The notes beneath the pieces are model-generated. The model ran no database searches. It had not been told where the DNA came from and saw only the letters and a program-made list of their open reading frames with translations. The position numbers and the translations under genes were made by a program. A stretch of DNA of 31,332 bases from Tyzzerella sp. UBA1042. Its GTDB lineage: Bacteria; Bacillota; Clostridia; Lachnospirales; Anaerotignaceae. Location of the stretch: positions 1-31,332 of the forward strand of contig DCDZ01000040.1 in assembly GCA_002316675.1 (NCBI GenBank), in the 5' to 3' direction. Position 1 is the first letter of the stretch; every line of letters begins with the position of its first letter. Shown piece after piece: positions 29,098-31,332 of this stretch.

Positions 29098-31332
29098 TTA
29101 TTCATCCCCGGCAGTGATTCTAGTAACCTTACCGCTGCTGTTGGTTGTTAAAGTTACATAACAATCATCATTTTCATAGTCACAAGCATTCAGGAAATCC
29201 TTCAGGCCATCCAGATCATTCTCATAATCATCTTCGTCATAGAGATCGTCGTCATCAATATCATAAGACACCCTTACGCTGGAAGTGGTTTCCCAAGTAT
29301 ATTTATCGCCATCGCGGTCTTTAATGACCAGTTCGTTATTGGATGGATAAACTCTGTACAAATCGCCTTTTTTCGGTTTATCCTCGTCCTCTTCATCATC
29401 CTCATCAATTATTTTTGCCACTACCTTGAATACATCGCCCTTTGAATTCAGAGAAAGGCTGACGGTAATGATTTCATCACTGTCCAAATCGTCTAATGCA
29501 TCCGCCAGATCGTCTTCGGAGCTGCTTTTTCCATCCAGTGTCACTGTAATGTTGCCGGAAGCGAACTCATAGGTTTTATTTTTAGAATCAACCCTAGCTT
29601 CGATTTCCCATTTATCTACAAACCGCAGGGTTCCCTTTACAACTTCATCCGCATCCTCATCATCCTCTGATGTAGCAACAATGCTTGTTACTTTGTCCTT
29701 ACTGTTTAATTTCAAAGTAATGTCGATGTTTTCTTTGTTGTCATTGGCACTGGTCAAGGCACTGTCTAATCTAGAAACCGTAGAATTGCTGCCATTGAGC
29801 TTTACGCTTACATCGTCATCCATATCATAGGTATAGCTTACACCGCCCGCAATAATGGTGATTTCGTCCTTTTTCGGCTCAATATTCTTTAAGGTACCCT
29901 CGGTTGCCTTTGTGTTTTTACCCACAATTTTTGTTACCTCGCCCTTGCTGTTAAAGGTCAGGCTGACGGTATAGCTGTAATCCTTATAGTTGTTCCTTAA
30001 AGTGGACAGAGAGATGCTTTTCCCGTCAATCTCAACATCAGGACTCTTTAAATCATATTCATAGGTTTTGTTATCCACAGAAACCGTAATTTTTGAGGAG
30101 GTCAAGGTTTTTAACGTTCCCTCTGACAATGCGGAATTCTTTGTGGTGGCAGAAATTTCCGTAACCCCATCAAAACGGTCAAGGGTTAAGGCAACCAAAT
30201 AGGGTGTGTTCTCGTACTTATCTGTCAGCGTAGAAAGTTTTCCACTCTTTCCATCTATTTCCACATCCACATCTTCGTTTAAATAATAGGAGTATGTTTT
30301 CCCCGCGGCTTTTAATTCTAAGCGGCGGCTATTGATAAACTCCAAGGTTCCATGGGTTTCATCCTCCATGAAGGTAATGTCAATATTGGTAACATAGCCC
30401 TTGCTGTCAAGCTTTAATGTTACGATATAATTGTTCTTTTTATAATCATCCATCAGTGTGGCAAAACGCATAATTTTTCCGTCATAGCGTACTGTCACAT
30501 CCTCCTCGGAAAGGGGATAATCGTAAGACTTGCTGCCAACCTCAATGGTGAGCTTGGAATTGCTCATATACGTAAGATCACCGGAAAGAGGATTGTTTTT
30601 ATTGGTCATTGCCTCAATTTTTGTAACACGCTCTGACTGATTAAAGGTTAAGGTTACGTTATACTCATAATCCTCCATTTCATTGATCAGCTTGGAAACG
30701 CTGGATTTGCTTCCGCCAATGGTAACGGTAACATCATCCTCCAAACGGTAGGAATTTTCTTTACTGCCGTCCTTTACCGTAATCTTACTGCTTGTTAAAT
30801 TCTTCAGTGTAAAAGACTTTGTGGAGATAATGCCCTTTGCGGATTTATTGATGACAACACTGCTGATATCCGTATTACTATAGGTCACGGTAACCGTATC
30901 CCCCGTGCCAATGTCCTTTAGGGCAACCGTCTCGCCATCATAGGTCACTTTGACCGTAGATTTCTTGCCAAACAAATTCAGCCCGGCACCGCTGGAGGGT
31001 GCAACACTTAAGAAAATGTCTCCGTTTGCCAAAACCATACTGTTGATCACCGTACCGGAAATGGTTCCCGATGTAGGCACAGCAGGGGTAGTGCTATTAG
31101 AATCATTCAAGAAGTTATAGGTTTTTACAGATAACACAGCCATTTCCGCCCGGTTAATTTTCGCACCGGGGTTAAACTTATTCTCTGTATCACCAACCAT
31201 AAGGCTTTTGCTGTTGAGAAGCGCCACATAAGGCACTGCTGCCGCTGAAATTTTGCTGCTGTCTTTATAAGACACCGTTGCGCTGTTGTTTACTGTGTAA
31301 ATGGAACCAAGGGCCTTGCCAAACATCAGCCC
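29098..31332 (-). CDS. SLH-domain surface protein, C-terminal part (cut by window edge)
   Basis: The 742 residues counted from an internal Met at 31326 are the end of a larger cell-surface protein; the frame runs off the right edge without a start. The first 75 residues look like the end of an S-layer homology region (FNPGAKINRAEMAVLSVK), which would bind wall polysaccharide. About eight repeats of 66-85 residues follow, starting near 88, 165, 249, 326, 403, 477, 565 and 654. The common pattern is G-T-L, then K-I-T-V, then T-Y-x-Y, then D-V-x-V-x-I-D-G-K, then V-x-L-T-F-N-S-K-G-x-V-T-K-I. The last two repeats are very rich in Asp and Glu (DEDDEEDEDK; DIDDDDLYDEDDYENDLD), which suggests calcium binding. 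Function beyond surface layer or adhesion is unknown. Confidence 0.85.
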   Translation of the reverse strand, partial: GLMFGKALGSIYTVNNSATVSYKDSSKISAAAVPYVALLNSKSLMVGDTENKFNPGAKINRAEMAVLSVKTYNFLNDSNSTTPAVPTSGTISGTVINSMVLANGDIFLSVAPSSGAGLNLFGKKSTVKVTYDGETVALKDIGTGDTVTVTYSNTDISSVVINKSAKGIISTKSFTLKNLTSSKITVKDGSKENSYRLEDDVTVTIGGSKSSVSKLINEMEDYEYNVTLTFNQSERVTKIEAMTNKNNPLSGDLTYMSNSKLTIEVGSKSYDYPLSEEDVTVRYDGKIMRFATLMDDYKKNNYIVTLKLDSKGYVTNIDITFMEDETHGTLEFINSRRLELKAAGKTYSYYLNEDVDVEIDGKSGKLSTLTDKYENTPYLVALTLDRFDGVTEISATTKNSALSEGTLKTLTSSKITVSVDNKTYEYDLKSPDVEIDGKSISLSTLRNNYKDYSYTVSLTFNSKGEVTKIVGKNTKATEGTLKNIEPKKDEITIIAGGVSYTYDMDDDVSVKLNGSNSTVSRLDSALTSANDNKENIDITLKLNSKDKVTSIVATSEDDEDADEVVKGTLRFVDKWEIEARVDSKNKTYEFASGNITVTLDGKSSSEDDLADALDDLDSDEIITVSLSLNSKGDVFKVVAKIIDEDDEEDEDKPKKGDLYRVYPSNNELVIKDRDGDKYTWETTSSVRVSYDIDDDDLYDEDDYENDLDGLKDFLNACDYENDDCYVTLTTNSSGKVTRITAGDE

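Noticed and set aside
1..31332. tRNA or rRNA genes, T-box leaders, CRISPR arrays, insertion sequences, att sites
   Set aside because: Looked for their typical words and repeats on both strands and saw none.

Overview
The window looks like chromosomal core DNA of an anaerobic, endospore-forming Clostridia member (Lachnospirales-like; something near Anaerotignum is my guess, not a demonstration). The reasons are spoIIE with a Spo0A-type promoter, the spoIIE-tilS-hpt-ftsH order, an S-box in front of metK, AGGAGG-type ribosome sites on nearly every gene, type III pantothenate kinases with an ECF S component, a DUF6145-like protein after birA and an SLH-domain surface protein. No transposase, phage gene, rRNA, tRNA or CRISPR array was seen.

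Layout. 1-437: a hairpin-rich intergenic tract flanked by two imperfect repeats. 438-2010 (minus): metK behind a complete SAM-I riboswitch, terminator and promoter. 2038-3275 (minus): a two-gene base-repair unit, an inosine/uracil-type DNA glycosylase and an AlkD-like alkylpurine glycosylase, translationally coupled. 3300-3560: a cluster of stem-loops. 3726-6693 (plus): a DtxR/MntR-family regulator, then a small FeoA-domain protein and a membrane GGDEF-GGDEF-EAL protein behind a promoter with a 30-bp perfect palindrome of DtxR-box type. 6805-8735 (minus): marR-pirin-nitroreductase operon with its operator. 8912-10591 (minus): a lipoprotein polysaccharide deacetylase and a small frameshifted ORF. 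10714-11212 (plus): an HD-type (p)ppGpp-hydrolase-like gene broken by a TAA. 11379-13955 (minus): CopA copper ATPase with a fused C-terminal CopZ domain that also has its own ribosome site and ATG. 14066-14539 (plus): a NimA-like flavoprotein. 14654-16058 (minus): uracil permease with a 5' hairpin leader. 16312-17387 (minus): dusB. 17548-20151 (minus): panT-like ECF S component and two tandem coaX genes. 20201-21524 (minus): birA and a DUF6145-like gene, preceded by a structured leader and terminator. 21769-24194 (minus): ftsH and a FlK-like hot-dog thioesterase. 24284-26305 (minus): tilS-hpt. 26480-28963 (minus): spoIIE. 29098-31332 (minus): the C-terminal part of an SLH-domain protein built from about eight repeats, cut by the window edge.

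Several genes group by function. Vitamin and cofactor supply sits together: pantothenate uptake (panT), pantothenate phosphorylation (coaX pair) and biotin attachment (birA). The regulator/FeoA/GGDEF-EAL block suggests that iron or manganese status is connected to c-di-GMP. The copA region carries pump and chaperone in one reading frame. The points most worth checking are the internal CopZ start, the divergent CoaX paralogue with two Gly-to-Ser changes, the FeoA/c-di-GMP operon and the leaders of birA and panT.
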